A stretch of DNA of 50,026 bases, taken from NCBI GenBank assembly GCA_041581135.1, contig JBFGCM010000015.1:1-50026 (forward strand). Reading direction: 5' to 3'. The position numbers were made by a program, and so were the translations under genes. Below are positions 8,143-15,566 of this stretch, one piece after another (positions within the stretch are counted from its first letter, which is position 1; each line of letters opens with the position of its first letter). Under the pieces are notes generated by a model. The model did no database searches and was not told where the DNA came from. It saw only the letters and a program-made list of their open reading frames with translations. The DNA comes from JBFGCM01 sp041581135. GTDB lineage: Bacteria; Actinomycetota; Acidimicrobiia; Spongiisociales; UBA5794.

Positions 8143-9201
8143 ATGGGAGGTTCTGTCACGGCTGCTTCTCTGGCATCGACGTCCGCGGCAGTGATGTCCG
8201 AGCTGGGCGGACCCGACGTACTTCGAGTCCAAAACTGGACGGTGCCGCCCCCGGCTGCTGATGAAGTGCGCGTCCGCGTCCTGGCCGCCGGCATCAGCTT
8301 CGCCGATCTCCTGATCATGCAGGGTGTTCACCAGGAGCGCCGCACCCCACCGTTCGTTCCGGGTTGGGACGTGGTCGGTGAGGTCGAACGCCTCGGGGCC
8401 GACGTCGTGGGTGTAGGAGTCGGCGACCGAGTAGCCGGGCTGTCCGTCGTCGGCGGCTGGGCGAGCCATGCCAACCTGCGAGCCGACTGGGTGGTGCCCG
8501 TACCGGAGTCGATAGACGCCACTACTGCCGTCTGTCTCGTCATGGACTACGTCGTCGCCCACCAGATGCTGCATCGTGCGGCACACGTGCAACGGGGTGA
8601 CACCGTGCTCATCCAGGGCGCCGGCGGCGGTGTCGGGACTGCGCTCCTGCAGCTCGCAGCCGCCATGGGCGTTCGTGCACTTGGTACCGATCGCGAATCC
8701 AAACGGGCCCACATCGAGGGGCTGCGGGGAACGCTCATCGACTTCGAAACCGAAGACGTGGTTGCCCGCTGCCGGGAGCTCACCGACGGCCGGGGCGTCG
8801 ATGCGGCGTTCGACGGCATCGGTGCCACGGCGTTGTCATCGCTGCGTGCCGTCCGGCGCGGCGGCACCTTGGTGTGGTTTGGCATGGTCACGGCGTTGTC
8901 GCATGGTCGGCGAGATCTGTCGCGGATGGCGCGCACGGCCGCCACCGTTGTCGCTGCACTGTCGTCGAACGTGGTACCGGGCGGGAAGCGGGCACGGTTC
9001 TACAGCATTCAGCAGCTCGCCAGAAAGCATCCCGAGTGGTATCGAAGCGACCTCACCGACCTGGTGAACATGCGTTCCCGCCACGAGATCGATCCCGAGG
9101 TGGCGGCGGTGTGGAAGCTCGACGAGACTCCCATTGCCGTCGCCGGATTGGCAAAGGGCGCGCTGCCCGGCAAGCAGGTCATTGCGGTGGGTGCATCGTG
9201 A
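8143..9201 (+). CDS. Zinc-independent MDR oxidoreductase (quinone oxidoreductase / VAT-1-like)
   Basis: A 352-residue medium-chain dehydrogenase/reductase. The GroES-like catalytic domain (about 14-140) has ISFADLLIMQG and PFVPGWDVVGEV but not the Cys/His/Glu zinc ligands of alcohol dehydrogenases. The Rossmann domain has GAGGGVG (159-165) for NADPH. This fits the quinone oxidoreductase/enoyl-reductase branch; the substrate is unknown. Sequence typical of family N-termini starts near AAVMSELGGPDVL, so a start downstream of 8143 is possible. The stop overlaps the GTG of the next gene (GTGA), indicating translational coupling. Confidence 0.88.
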   Translation: MGGSVTAASLASTSAAVMSELGGPDVLRVQNWTVPPPAADEVRVRVLAAGISFADLLIMQGVHQERRTPPFVPGWDVVGEVERLGADVVGVGVGDRVAGLSVVGGWASHANLRADWVVPVPESIDATTAVCLVMDYVVAHQMLHRAAHVQRGDTVLIQGAGGGVGTALLQLAAAMGVRALGTDRESKRAHIEGLRGTLIDFETEDVVARCRELTDGRGVDAAFDGIGATALSSLRAVRRGGTLVWFGMVTALSHGRRDLSRMARTAATVVAALSSNVVPGGKRARFYSIQQLARKHPEWYRSDLTDLVNMRSRHEIDPEVAAVWKLDETPIAVAGLAKGALPGKQVIAVGAS

Positions 9202-9851
9202 GTCCTGACTCACGGGCCGGACCGCGCACCGCTTACATCGGCGCGCTTGCCCTGCTGGTCGCGGGACTGACCGCACTCGCCGCCGCGCCGGCGTTGATGC
9301 CGGACTCCTATTCCATCGTGGAACACGGAACGAGCGAGTCGGCGGCGCAGGGAATCGACGGGGCATGGCTCGCCCGAGCTGGGTTCATCTTGTTGGGACT
9401 CGGCGTGCTCGCAGTGTCCCGGCTCCGCGCTCGAGCCTGGGGGCCCCTCGGCACGGCCCTCCACTTGGCCTTCGCAGTGTCGATGTTCGGCGTCGCCGCG
9501 TTCGCAGCCAAGCCATGGGAGGACGGCGCGATCTATGTCGAGAGCGAGGACGCTCTGCACTCGCTGTTCGCCGGCATCATCGGATTCAGCTTCATCACCG
9601 GCGTGCTGGCCGTGATGATCGCCCGGCGCCTCCCCTCGGTGAGGGCGGCCGTCCCAGACCTCGTTGCGCTCGCCGTCGCCATCGCGGTGCCGCCCTTGAT
9701 GTCATCCTCTGCCTGGGGCGTGCTCCAGCGCGTGATGTTCGTCACCGCCGCAGCGTGGTATGGACGAGAAGCGTGGCTACATCAACGCCCACCCCAACCG
9801 GCCACTCCCAGCGGAAACGAGTCGAGGCCCGGCTTTGCGATGGGCGCCTGA
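9198..9851 (+). CDS. Predicted six-helix membrane protein (DUF998-like)
   Basis: A 217-residue protein starting at a GTG that overlaps the previous stop codon. Hydrophobic segments lie at about residues 12-32, 55-73, 83-101, 118-138, 148-165 and 170-186, giving a compact multi-pass protein. An extracytoplasmic-looking loop after the first helix (SYSIVEHGTSESAAQG) leads into a helix starting WLARAGFILLGLGVL, the arrangement seen in DUF998 proteins. The family assignment is by resemblance and moderate. Coupling to the upstream oxidoreductase suggests a shared process that cannot be named. Confidence 0.7.
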   Translation: MSPDSRAGPRTAYIGALALLVAGLTALAAAPALMPDSYSIVEHGTSESAAQGIDGAWLARAGFILLGLGVLAVSRLRARAWGPLGTALHLAFAVSMFGVAAFAAKPWEDGAIYVESEDALHSLFAGIIGFSFITGVLAVMIARRLPSVRAAVPDLVALAVAIAVPPLMSSSAWGVLQRVMFVTAAAWYGREAWLHQRPPQPATPSGNESRPGFAMGA

Positions 9852-9917
9852 GCGGACGGATCGGTCGGCCTCTCCGCCGCGGCCCTCGGACGCTGGAGAG
9901 CGGCGTGGCCCGCCGCT

Positions 9918-10020
9918 CGCTACTCGGTGACGATGGGACGCCCGGATTCCAGCCAATTCAGGATGCCACCATCCACATCGGCAACGTCGGAGAAGCCGAG
10001 GCTCTCCATCAGCGCCCGGG
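9918..10020 (-). pseudogene. Detached 3' end of the rhodanese lipoprotein gene
   Basis: About 103 bases match the 3' end of the complete rhodanese gene (12358-12460) in the same orientation with 7 differences, including the TAG stop. It would encode ESLGFSDVADVDGG-like sequence up to the stop. Similarity ends abruptly around 10020 with a one-base deletion, and no upstream rhodanese sequence, start or catalytic Cys loop is present, so it is a gene fragment. Confidence 0.88.
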
Positions 10021-10145
10021 CTGGTAGTGGAGACAGAGGCATTCTGGGGACCGTGCACTGCGCTGGGCCGTGATGCTCGCTGCGCGGGTGACCACAGCTG
10101 AGACATCGCTGGCGCCCGCCGTCGATTGGGCGTGCGCGGTGGGTC

Positions 10146-10460
10146 TCATCGGTGACGTTCTATGGCGACTGCCACGGTCATGCCTCGACCATCGACGAGA
10201 TGGCCGTTGACCGACGCGATGGCAACCTTGGCCTCCTGAGGCGACGCCATCTCGACGAAGCCAAACCCACGGGATCTGCCGCTATCGCGATCGGTGATGA
10301 CTTCAGCGTCGAGGACCGCGCCGTGCTCGGCAAAGATCACTCGGAGATCGTCTGCGGTGGTATAGCGGCCGAGATTGCCGACGTGAAGGTTGCAGGACGT
10401 CGGTTCCTCTTCTGACGTAACGAGCCGGAGATGTCGGATCAGTCGGGGATCACGCGGCAC
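10146..10460 (-). CDS. RNA-recognition-motif (RRM) protein, second of the pair
   Basis: A single-RRM protein. The RNP2 strand NLHVGNL and RNP1 octamer RSRGFGFVEM are both present, separated by TTADDLRVIFAEHGAVLDAEVITDRDSG as in short bacterial RRM (Rbp-type) proteins, which bind single-stranded RNA. The frame is open to 10550, but upstream residues are Arg/Ser-rich and overlap the small ORF in another frame. A GTG at 10460 (V-PRDPRLIRH) gives 104 residues, overlaps the upstream ORF's stop by 11 bases and fits translational coupling. It is probably co-transcribed with the other RRM gene. Confidence 0.8.
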   Translation of the reverse strand: MPRDPRLIRHLRLVTSEEEPTSCNLHVGNLGRYTTADDLRVIFAEHGAVLDAEVITDRDSGRSRGFGFVEMASPQEAKVAIASVNGHLVDGRGMTVAVAIERHR

Positions 10461-10650
10461 GACGACTCGGTACTGAGGTTGAATGCACCGACCCGATCGG
10501 GATCGAGTATGTGCGATCCGGTGATCTGACGAGGATCGATCGGTCGCCATGGGCGACCTCGATCCCGAGGAACGTGCCGATCACCACCACCGAGTCGCAG
10601 GTCGTCACTGTGCACGGTTCCCCGAGGACGAGTGAGTTGAGCAACGTCAT
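10450..10650 (-). CDS. Small beta-rich protein between two RRM genes (Sm-like barrel?)
   Basis: A 66-residue ORF from an ATG. The strand pattern (GEPCTVTTCDSVVVIGTFLG, then DRSILVRSPDRTYSIPIGSV) alternates hydrophobic and polar residues with tight turns, as in a small five-stranded beta-barrel such as Sm/SH3 folds. This is resemblance only; no diagnostic Sm1/Sm2 motif is certain. The coding-like frame extends upstream without ATG/GTG/TTG (VADADAITTEDASRQAASII), so a CTG start or decayed N-terminus is possible. It lies 68 bp after the first RRM gene and overlaps the second, supporting a three-gene transcript. Confidence 0.4.
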   Translation of the reverse strand: MTLLNSLVLGEPCTVTTCDSVVVIGTFLGIEVAHGDRSILVRSPDRTYSIPIGSVHSTSVPSRRAA

Positions 10651-10718
10651 TCGTCGAATGATCGACGCTGCCTGCCGAGAGGCGTCCTCGGTGGTGATGG
10701 CGTCTGCGTCGGCGACAG

Positions 10719-10973
10719 TCAGGACCTGGTGGCGCGAGGCCGGGCCTCGTTGACGGTGAGCTGCCGCCCGTTCAAGTCATTGCCGTCGAGCTGACTGATG
10801 GCCTTCCTGGCAAGCCCAGCATCGCCGAGCTCGACGAACCCGAACCCGCGGGAACGGCCAGTGTCACGGTCAGTAATGACTGCAACCGAAGTGATTGGCC
10901 CGAAGTCGGCGAACATCGAGCGGAGGTCCGCTTCGGTCGCGTCGAACGGGAGATTGCCTACATAGATGTTCAT
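10719..10973 (-). CDS. RRM RNA-binding protein, first of the pair
   Basis: An 84-residue single-RRM protein with RNP2 NIYVGNL at residues 2-8 and RNP1 RSRGFGFVEL at about 40-49, plus the helix DATEADLRSMFADFG between them. It matches the Rbp-type proteins of cyanobacteria and other bacteria that bind single-stranded RNA, often in cold adaptation or mRNA localisation. An AGAGAGG ribosome-binding site precedes the ATG. The 100-base leader can form two hairpins (GAGTC/GACTC and AGAAGC/GCTTCT), which might allow autoregulation; that is inference. It heads the RRM-small ORF-RRM set. Confidence 0.9.
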   Translation of the reverse strand: MNIYVGNLPFDATEADLRSMFADFGPITSVAVITDRDTGRSRGFGFVELGDAGLARKAISQLDGNDLNGRQLTVNEARPRATRS

Positions 10974-11217
10974 GGCGGGTCGCCTCTCTGCATGAGAAGC
11001 CGTGTGCTTCTCTGGAGTCAGTTGTTTCGGTACCGACTCAGGCGCAGTCCGGTCCGAAAAAACAAGATAGAGAGTGAGTCACCGCCGAAGCAGCTGCCAT
11101 CACGGTAACAGGTCCACACGTCTACTCCCGCACCCGGCCACATCGCAGTGCTCGCGACTCACCGGTCACGATCGAACCGTTGCAGCGCCGCGAGCGTCGG
11201 TGCGCACATCCGACCGG

Positions 11218-11463
11218 CTAATCGTCGGAACCGTTTCGGCTGGTTCGCTCTCGGCTGCGTTGCCGTCGCTCTTGCTCGCGCCGCTGATCATCCTCCTGTC
11301 GTTCCTGCTTGCGTTCCCGCTCAGCCTGTTCTCGCTCTTCAAGACGCTTCCGATCGGCGCGTTCTCGCTCTTCCTGGCGCTCCCGCTCGTGGCGCTCGGC
11401 CTTCTCCGATTCTGTTTCCAACACCCAGCTCCAGTATTCCAAGTCCCACGTTTCGCCACCCAA
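11218..11463 (-). CDS. Charged coiled-coil ORF, possibly a decayed gene
   Basis: An 81-residue ORF from a TTG. A Trp-rich start (ETWDLEYWSWVLETE) is followed by a long Glu/Arg/Gln-rich helix (repeated ERERQEERER-type units) with a near-continuous amphipathic pattern, then a basic tail. A coding-like stretch continues a few codons upstream (ERSPRLDILL) to an in-frame TGA, and another frame reads protein-like before that point, so a frameshifted gene is possible. No ribosome-binding site is clear. The reverse strand reads as a hydrophobic run only because it is antisense to Glu/Arg codons. No family is recognised. Confidence 0.35.
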   Translation of the reverse strand: MGGETWDLEYWSWVLETESEKAERHERERQEERERADRKRLEEREQAERERKQERQEDDQRREQERRQRSRERTSRNGSDD

Positions 11464-11652
11464 CAGGATATCGAGCCGGGGAGACCTCTCACCCTCGCAT
11501 CGGCATCAATCGCGAGGCACGATGCACCCACGACAACCATCACGCCCCCGCCCTATCGGCTGCGGTCCCGGTCGCGTCCGGCGGCGTGCCGGGTAGGTGA
11601 AGTCCGTATCGCGTATGTGATGAAGTCCGCCCGGACGACACTCCCCCCGCAC

Positions 11653-11856
11653 CTAGTCGCCCTGGGTTCGATCCCGGATTCTGTCGACCTCGTCGACAAC
11701 CCGTTGCGTGTCAGGACGATCCCGGAGCTTGCCGACCTCGTCGACAACCCGTTGCGTGTCGGGACGATCCCGGAGCTTGTCGACCTCGTCGACCACTCGT
11801 TTCACATCCGGACGATCCCGCAGCTTGCGCCACGCGCTGGTAAGCCTTCGAAACAT
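11653..11856 (-). CDS. 67-residue protein of three 16-residue tandem repeats
   Basis: The ATG at 11856 is preceded by a strong GGAAGGGG site about 8 bases upstream, which decides the start against the longer frame. After MFRRLTSAWR come three copies of KLRDRPDxxRVVDEVx (residues 11-26, 27-42, 43-58) and a partial fourth (RIRDRTQGD). The DNA repeats have a 48-base period and copies 2 and 3 are nearly identical. Each unit looks like one amphipathic helix ended by a Pro turn, so a helical rod or stacked-helix peptide is predicted. No signal or membrane segment and no known family. Confidence 0.7.
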   Translation of the reverse strand: MFRRLTSAWRKLRDRPDVKRVVDEVDKLRDRPDTQRVVDEVGKLRDRPDTQRVVDEVDRIRDRTQGD

Positions 11857-12357
11857 GAAGATGCCCCTTCCAGGTAGTGGAAGGCGATCGGCGGTGGAGT
11901 GTTCCTGCCGCCCGGGTTCCTTCCTGCGAGCCCCACACTCCGAAGCCCGGATTCGTGATAGGCGGGGCAGTGCACCGGATTGTACCGGCTCCCGACAACG
12001 GAGGACCCCAAAGAATCCGCACCTCTCACTGAATGCCGGACAGGAACACTCATTCCGCCGAGTGCCCGCTATGGCACTTCGAGCAGCGGCTCGCGGTCGT
12101 ACCGGTCGGTCAGTAGTTGAACAGCGTCCTGATGACGGCACCGCCCTGGTTGCGGATGTCTGGTCCCATGGCGCCGAGGCGATGGGCGAGCCGGCCGAGC
12201 AATCAGTAGTTGATCGTGCTGGCCTTGGTCTGCCGACCTCGAGCGTCGGTCTCAGCTCATTGTGAACTCGTTCAGGGTTGGGTCTGCTGGCGAAGGGCTA
12301 ACTGTCAGATCGATGAACTCCCCGAAGCACGCCGGGCATCAGCCTTCCCGCTGAGCG
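11857..12357. other. Intergenic stretch without a recognisable gene
   Basis: About 500 bases between the repeat protein and the rhodanese gene. Apart from the short upstream region of the repeat protein, no frame on either strand shows a recognisable domain or a convincing start with a ribosome-binding site. It may contain decayed sequence belonging to the putative integrated segment. Confidence 0.5.
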
Positions 12358-12786
12358 CTACTCGGTGACGATGGGATACCCGGATTCCAGCCAACTCAGG
12401 ATGCCACCATCCAGATCGGCGACATCCGAGAAGCCGAGGCTCTCCATCAGCGCCCGGGTCTGGCCGCTCCGGTTGCCCGACCGGCAGTACAAGAGGTAGG
12501 GAACGTCACGATCCAACTCTGCGATCTGTGCCTGGAAGTCGGGCGAGTAGAAGTCCAGCATGATGGATCCCGCCAGGTGGCCTTGCTGGAACTCCTCGGG
12601 GGTCCGCACGTCGAGCACGACCAAGTCCGCAGGCCGGCTCTCGTGGATGGCGGCCGCGTCGTCCGCCGCCACCACGCGCACGCCGGGCGCAAGCAGCGGC
12701 GCGTCGGCGACCTCGGTTGCGGAGCCACCGCATGCAACGAGACTCAGGGTCAGGAGAGCGATCAGTGAGGCAAGAAGTCGATTCAC
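12358..12786 (-). CDS. Rhodanese-domain lipoprotein (sulfurtransferase)
   Basis: A 142-residue protein with a signal sequence and lipobox LSLVAC (Cys19), so exported and lipid-anchored. One rhodanese domain (about 35-140) contains the DVRTPEEFQQGHLAGS motif and the active-site loop CRSGNRS, in which the Cys would carry the persulfide. It probably handles sulfur or acts as a thiol protein outside the membrane; the acceptor is unknown. The last 103 bases are duplicated 2.4 kb away, and the break lies within the sequence encoding the last third of the domain. Confidence 0.92.
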   Translation of the reverse strand: MNRLLASLIALLTLSLVACGGSATEVADAPLLAPGVRVVAADDAAAIHESRPADLVVLDVRTPEEFQQGHLAGSIMLDFYSPDFQAQIAELDRDVPYLLYCRSGNRSGQTRALMESLGFSDVADLDGGILSWLESGYPIVTE

Positions 12787-12950
12787 AGCGTCGCCAGTCT
12801 ATGCGGATAGCTGCACGTACGAACATTCTCGACTTTTTCCACCACGGTGATTCCGACACCACCTCGGCGGGCGTCAGGGCACGACACCCGGCCACCCAGA
12901 AATCACAGAATCCGAGTGAATGTCACACCAGATACGGGTGTACGACCAAC

Positions 12951-13136
12951 TCAACCGAGGTCCTCGTCAAAGACCTCGGTGACGGACACCGTTCCGTCGA
13001 AGTCGAGTACCAGAGCCCACACCGATCCGTCTCCGGCGGCAATGTCGATGATCAGCGATCGCAGGGGGTTCATCTGGCCAAGAAGCTCGGCGACGGCCTG
13101 ATCGCGGCATTCGCAGACCCAGGCCGGGGGGGCCAA
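12951..13136 (-). CDS. Small hypothetical protein
   Basis: An ORF of 61 residues from a TTG; an internal ATG at 13073 would give 40 residues (MNPLRSLIIDIAAGDG). The C-terminal half (SVWALVLDFDGTVSVTEVF) looks like two beta strands of a folded domain, so coding is plausible, but no family is recognised. The upstream part runs over a seven-base G/C homopolymer where a frame error could hide a longer N-terminus. It sits directly after the tRNA-Phe gene. Confidence 0.4.
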   Translation of the reverse strand: MAPPAWVCECRDQAVAELLGQMNPLRSLIIDIAAGDGSVWALVLDFDGTVSVTEVFDEDLG

Positions 13137-13178
13137 TCCTGCGTGGCTCGAATGCTCCCCGCGGAAGGGCAGTGACGG

Positions 13179-13251
13179 TGGTCAGGGACGGCGTCGATCC
13201 GTCGACCTCCGGTTTTTCAGACCGGCGCTCTACCAACTGAGCTACCTGACC
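13179..13251 (-). tRNA. tRNA-Phe(GAA)
   Basis: The cloverleaf has acceptor GGTCAGG/CCTGACC, anticodon stem CCGGT/ACCGG with loop CTGAAAA (anticodon GAA), T stem GACGG/CCGTC and discriminator A. The T loop reads ATCGACG, so position 54 is A where nearly all tRNAs have T. CCA is not encoded. Third of a Glu-Asp-Phe series on this strand. Confidence 0.9.
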
Positions 13252-13283
13252 AATGACCGAGCCTCGGATCGGGTCCGGGTCGG

Positions 13284-13361
13284 TGGCGGGAGCGACGGGA
13301 TTTGAACCCGCGACCTCCGGCTTGACAGGCCGGCGTGAACTCCAGACTTCACCACGCCCCC
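13284..13361 (-). tRNA. tRNA-Asp(GTC)
   Basis: Acceptor GGGGGCG/CGCTCCC with one G-T pair, anticodon stem CCGGC/GCCGG with loop CTGTCAA (anticodon GTC), T arm GCGGG-TTCAAAT-CCCGT and discriminator G followed by an encoded CCA. It lies about 32 bp upstream of tRNA-Phe on the same strand. Confidence 0.92.
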
Positions 13362-13384
13362 AGGTAACCGGTGCTATTCAGTTG

Positions 13385-13460
13385 TGGTGCCCCCAAGGGA
13401 ATTCGAATCCCTGTTGCCGCCTTGAAAGGGCGGAGTCCTAGGCCGCTAGACGATGGGGGC
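13385..13460 (-). tRNA. tRNA-Glu(TTC)
   Basis: Acceptor GCCCCCA/TGGGGGC, anticodon loop CTTTCAA (anticodon TTC), T arm with loop TTCGAAT, discriminator A and an encoded CCA. First gene of the Glu-Asp-Phe cluster, an arrangement common in actinobacteria. Confidence 0.93.
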
Positions 13461-13578
13461 GAGACCCCGGAGATTAATGACTCCTCGCACGGCCCGGGAA
13501 GGCACGGCAGGAGCAGTATAGGTCGTCGTTTCGACCCGCACGCTCGTCGCGTGGGGGAGATCGCAGGGACCGGGGTGA

Positions 13579-14337
13579 TCAGTTCACATAGGTGAGCGAC
13601 TGGGCCTCAGCCCACCGCCCGGCGACCGCGGCGTACCTCAGTCCGGCTCGTTCGAAGTTGCCGGATTCCAAGGCATCGATGCTGGCGTTGACGTCCTCGC
13701 ACGAGTCGTCGAGCGCCAGGTCGCCCTCGCTGAAGAACTCCACCACTCGGCCGTAGTCCAGCTCCAGCATCGCGTCCACAGCGAATTCCGAGACCCAGTG
13801 CAACACGTCCCGCGCCGGCTGAACGACACCATCTTCGAAGCCGGCGTTGTCGAGCACGGTGACGGCGCGTTCCAGTCGTCGCCGCGCCTCGACGATCGAC
13901 GTCCGGTAGCGGATCGTGATCCCTGCAGAGGTCTCGACCAGTTCTCGTTCACCCGCATCGAATGCTGCGAACCAGCGCAGCGGCACGTGCCACGGCGACG
14001 ACAAGATGTACGAGCGAACCTCAGGGCTCTCTGCCTTGATCAGGGCCAGCTCACCGGCAGCGTTCTGGACGACCGCCTCCGACACCATCAGCTCGCCGAA
14101 CCGGGGGTAGGCGGTGGTGAAGGCGAGCATGCCCTCGAGAATCCGCAGCTTGGGATAGCGGGGGCACACGTACGCCTCGCCGTTCCAGGTGGTGGCGAAG
14201 GCGTCCTCGCCCATCGACTCGTTCCAGAGGAAATTGTCGCCGACGACGCGCACCGAGTGCCCCTCCGATGCGTGCCGGGACCATCCCGGAGCGCGGTCGG
14301 CGGGCACATACACCCTGAGATACGCGACCCTGATCAT
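13579..14337 (-). CDS. Conserved-looking hypothetical protein (DUF8083-like?)
   Basis: A protein of about 252 residues from the ATG at 14337 (MIRVAYLRVYVPAD); earlier in-frame ATGs to 14403 overlap the opposite gene's upstream region and look unlike protein. The opening AYLRVYVPAD recalls actinobacterial DUF8083 proteins, a weak resemblance. The middle part has a Trp-rich stretch (SSPWHVPLRWFAAFD) and the C-terminal part is a predicted helical region with many acidic residues. No signal peptide, membrane segment or catalytic motif is visible, so the protein is probably cytosolic. It is divergent from the leucine-type dehydrogenase gene. Confidence 0.75.
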   Translation of the reverse strand: MIRVAYLRVYVPADRAPGWSRHASEGHSVRVVGDNFLWNESMGEDAFATTWNGEAYVCPRYPKLRILEGMLAFTTAYPRFGELMVSEAVVQNAAGELALIKAESPEVRSYILSSPWHVPLRWFAAFDAGERELVETSAGITIRYRTSIVEARRRLERAVTVLDNAGFEDGVVQPARDVLHWVSEFAVDAMLELDYGRVVEFFSEGDLALDDSCEDVNASIDALESGNFERAGLRYAAVAGRWAEAQSLTYVN

Positions 14338-14438
14338 CGCGCCATCGTACCGGCACTCGCCGGAGGGCCGTCCGGCGCGACATGCGCTGGTCACTAGAAT
14401 CACGGCGGGGCCGGAGCTGCAGTGTACGAGGAGGAGCG

Positions 14439-15533
14439 TTGGACATTCTCGAGACGATGATGCAGCAGCATCACGAGGAGGTCCTCTTCACGACCGACCC
14501 GGTATCCGGCCTCAAGGCGATCATCGCCATCCACTCCACGGCCCTCGGTCCCGCCCTCGGCGGGACTCGTTTTTTTGCCTACGAGAACGAAGAGGCAGCC
14601 CTCGCCGATGTACTGCGCCTGTCGCAGGCGATGACGCTCAAAGCCGCTGCTGCCGGCCTCGACTTGGGTGGCGGCAAGGGCGTGATCATCGGGGACCCGA
14701 GACAGCTCCGGGCCGATCCGGTGCGCGCCGAGCGCATGTTTCGCGCCTATGCCCGAGCGGTGGATTCGCTGGGAGGGCGATACATCACTGCCGAGGATGT
14801 CGGCACCACCGTCGACGACATCGTCATGATGGCCCGCGAGACGCGACATGTGGCCGGGTTGCCGACCTCCCACGGTGGTTCCGGCGACCCCTCTCCGGCG
14901 ACGGCTCACGGCGTCTTCGCCGGTATGGAGGCGGTGGCGACGCACCTGTGGGAGCAACGCAGTCTCGAAGGCCGGCGAGTGATGGTGCAAGGGGTCGGCA
15001 AGGTGGGCGCCGCGCTGGTGGACCTCCTGACAGAAGCCGGCGCCGTCGTCACCATCTCCGACGTCAACTCGGGCAAGGTGAAGCGGGTTTCGGCACAGTC
15101 AGGATGCAAGGTGGTGGACGTAGGCGATGCGTTCGATGTGGAATGCGACATCTTCGCGCCGTGCGCCATGGGGGGCGCCCTCAACGAGGAGACCATCCCG
15201 CGCCTCACGGCAAGTGCTGTCGTCGGCTCGGCCAACAACCAGCTCGCCACCGAGAAGGATGCCCAGCGGCTGCTGGATCGTGGCATCGTCTACGCACCCG
15301 ACTTCGTCGTCAACGCCGGCGGGATCATCAACATCATGCCCGAGGTGCGGGGGCTGCCGTACAGCTGGGAGCTCCTCTCGGGCGCGATCGCCGGGATCTA
15401 CGACACCACCCGCAACGTGCTGCGACGCGCAGCCGAACTCGATACCGATACGCACCAGGCTGCCGTCGCCCTGGCCCAGATCCGACTCGACACGATCGGC
15501 TCCTTGGGCTTGCGGCGCAGCACCGACGATTGA
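14439..15533 (+). CDS. Glu/Leu/Phe/Val dehydrogenase (leucine/valine dehydrogenase type)
   Basis: A 364-residue enzyme from a TTG with an AGGAGGAG site 5-8 bases upstream, which decides the start. It opens with DILETM as leucine dehydrogenases do. The catalytic Lys80 lies in GLDLGGGKG, the conserved ITAEDVGTT follows, and the Rossmann turn is GVGKVG (185-190). These enzymes use NAD+ to deaminate branched-chain or aromatic amino acids to 2-oxoacids. The next gene on the same strand, 33 bp on, is a branched-chain 2-oxoacid dehydrogenase E1, so the substrate is most likely Leu/Val/Ile. Length and motifs are normal. Confidence 0.93.
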   Translation: MDILETMMQQHHEEVLFTTDPVSGLKAIIAIHSTALGPALGGTRFFAYENEEAALADVLRLSQAMTLKAAAAGLDLGGGKGVIIGDPRQLRADPVRAERMFRAYARAVDSLGGRYITAEDVGTTVDDIVMMARETRHVAGLPTSHGGSGDPSPATAHGVFAGMEAVATHLWEQRSLEGRRVMVQGVGKVGAALVDLLTEAGAVVTISDVNSGKVKRVSAQSGCKVVDVGDAFDVECDIFAPCAMGGALNEETIPRLTASAVVGSANNQLATEKDAQRLLDRGIVYAPDFVVNAGGIINIMPEVRGLPYSWELLSGAIAGIYDTTRNVLRRAAELDTDTHQAAVALAQIRLDTIGSLGLRRSTDD

Positions 15534-15566
15534 ACCGCGCAGAGCGGCCGGAAAGGAACTGATCAC

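Larger units (their letters stand above)
10021..12357. other. Putative integrated segment bounded by rhodanese 3'-end repeats
   Basis: This ~2.3 kb stretch lies between the complete rhodanese gene and its detached 3' end. A complete gene on one side and a copy of only its 3' end, in the same orientation, on the other is the pattern left by elements that recombine into a gene's 3' end. The cargo is small and sparse: two RRM proteins, a small beta-rich ORF, a charged coiled-coil ORF and a 16-residue-repeat protein. No integrase or transposase is visible. An old tandem duplication with decay is the alternative. Confidence 0.5.

Noticed and set aside
11600..11850. CRISPR array suggested by 48-base repeats
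   Set aside because: The repeats are contiguous with no spacers, keep one frame and encode a repeated peptide behind a ribosome-binding site.
11074..11877. Plus-strand 267-codon ORF with a hydrophobic stretch (possible membrane protein)
   Set aside because: The hydrophobic run is the antisense of Glu/Arg codons in the coiled-coil ORF, and the later part is antisense to the 16-residue repeats, which have a strong ribosome-binding site on the minus strand.
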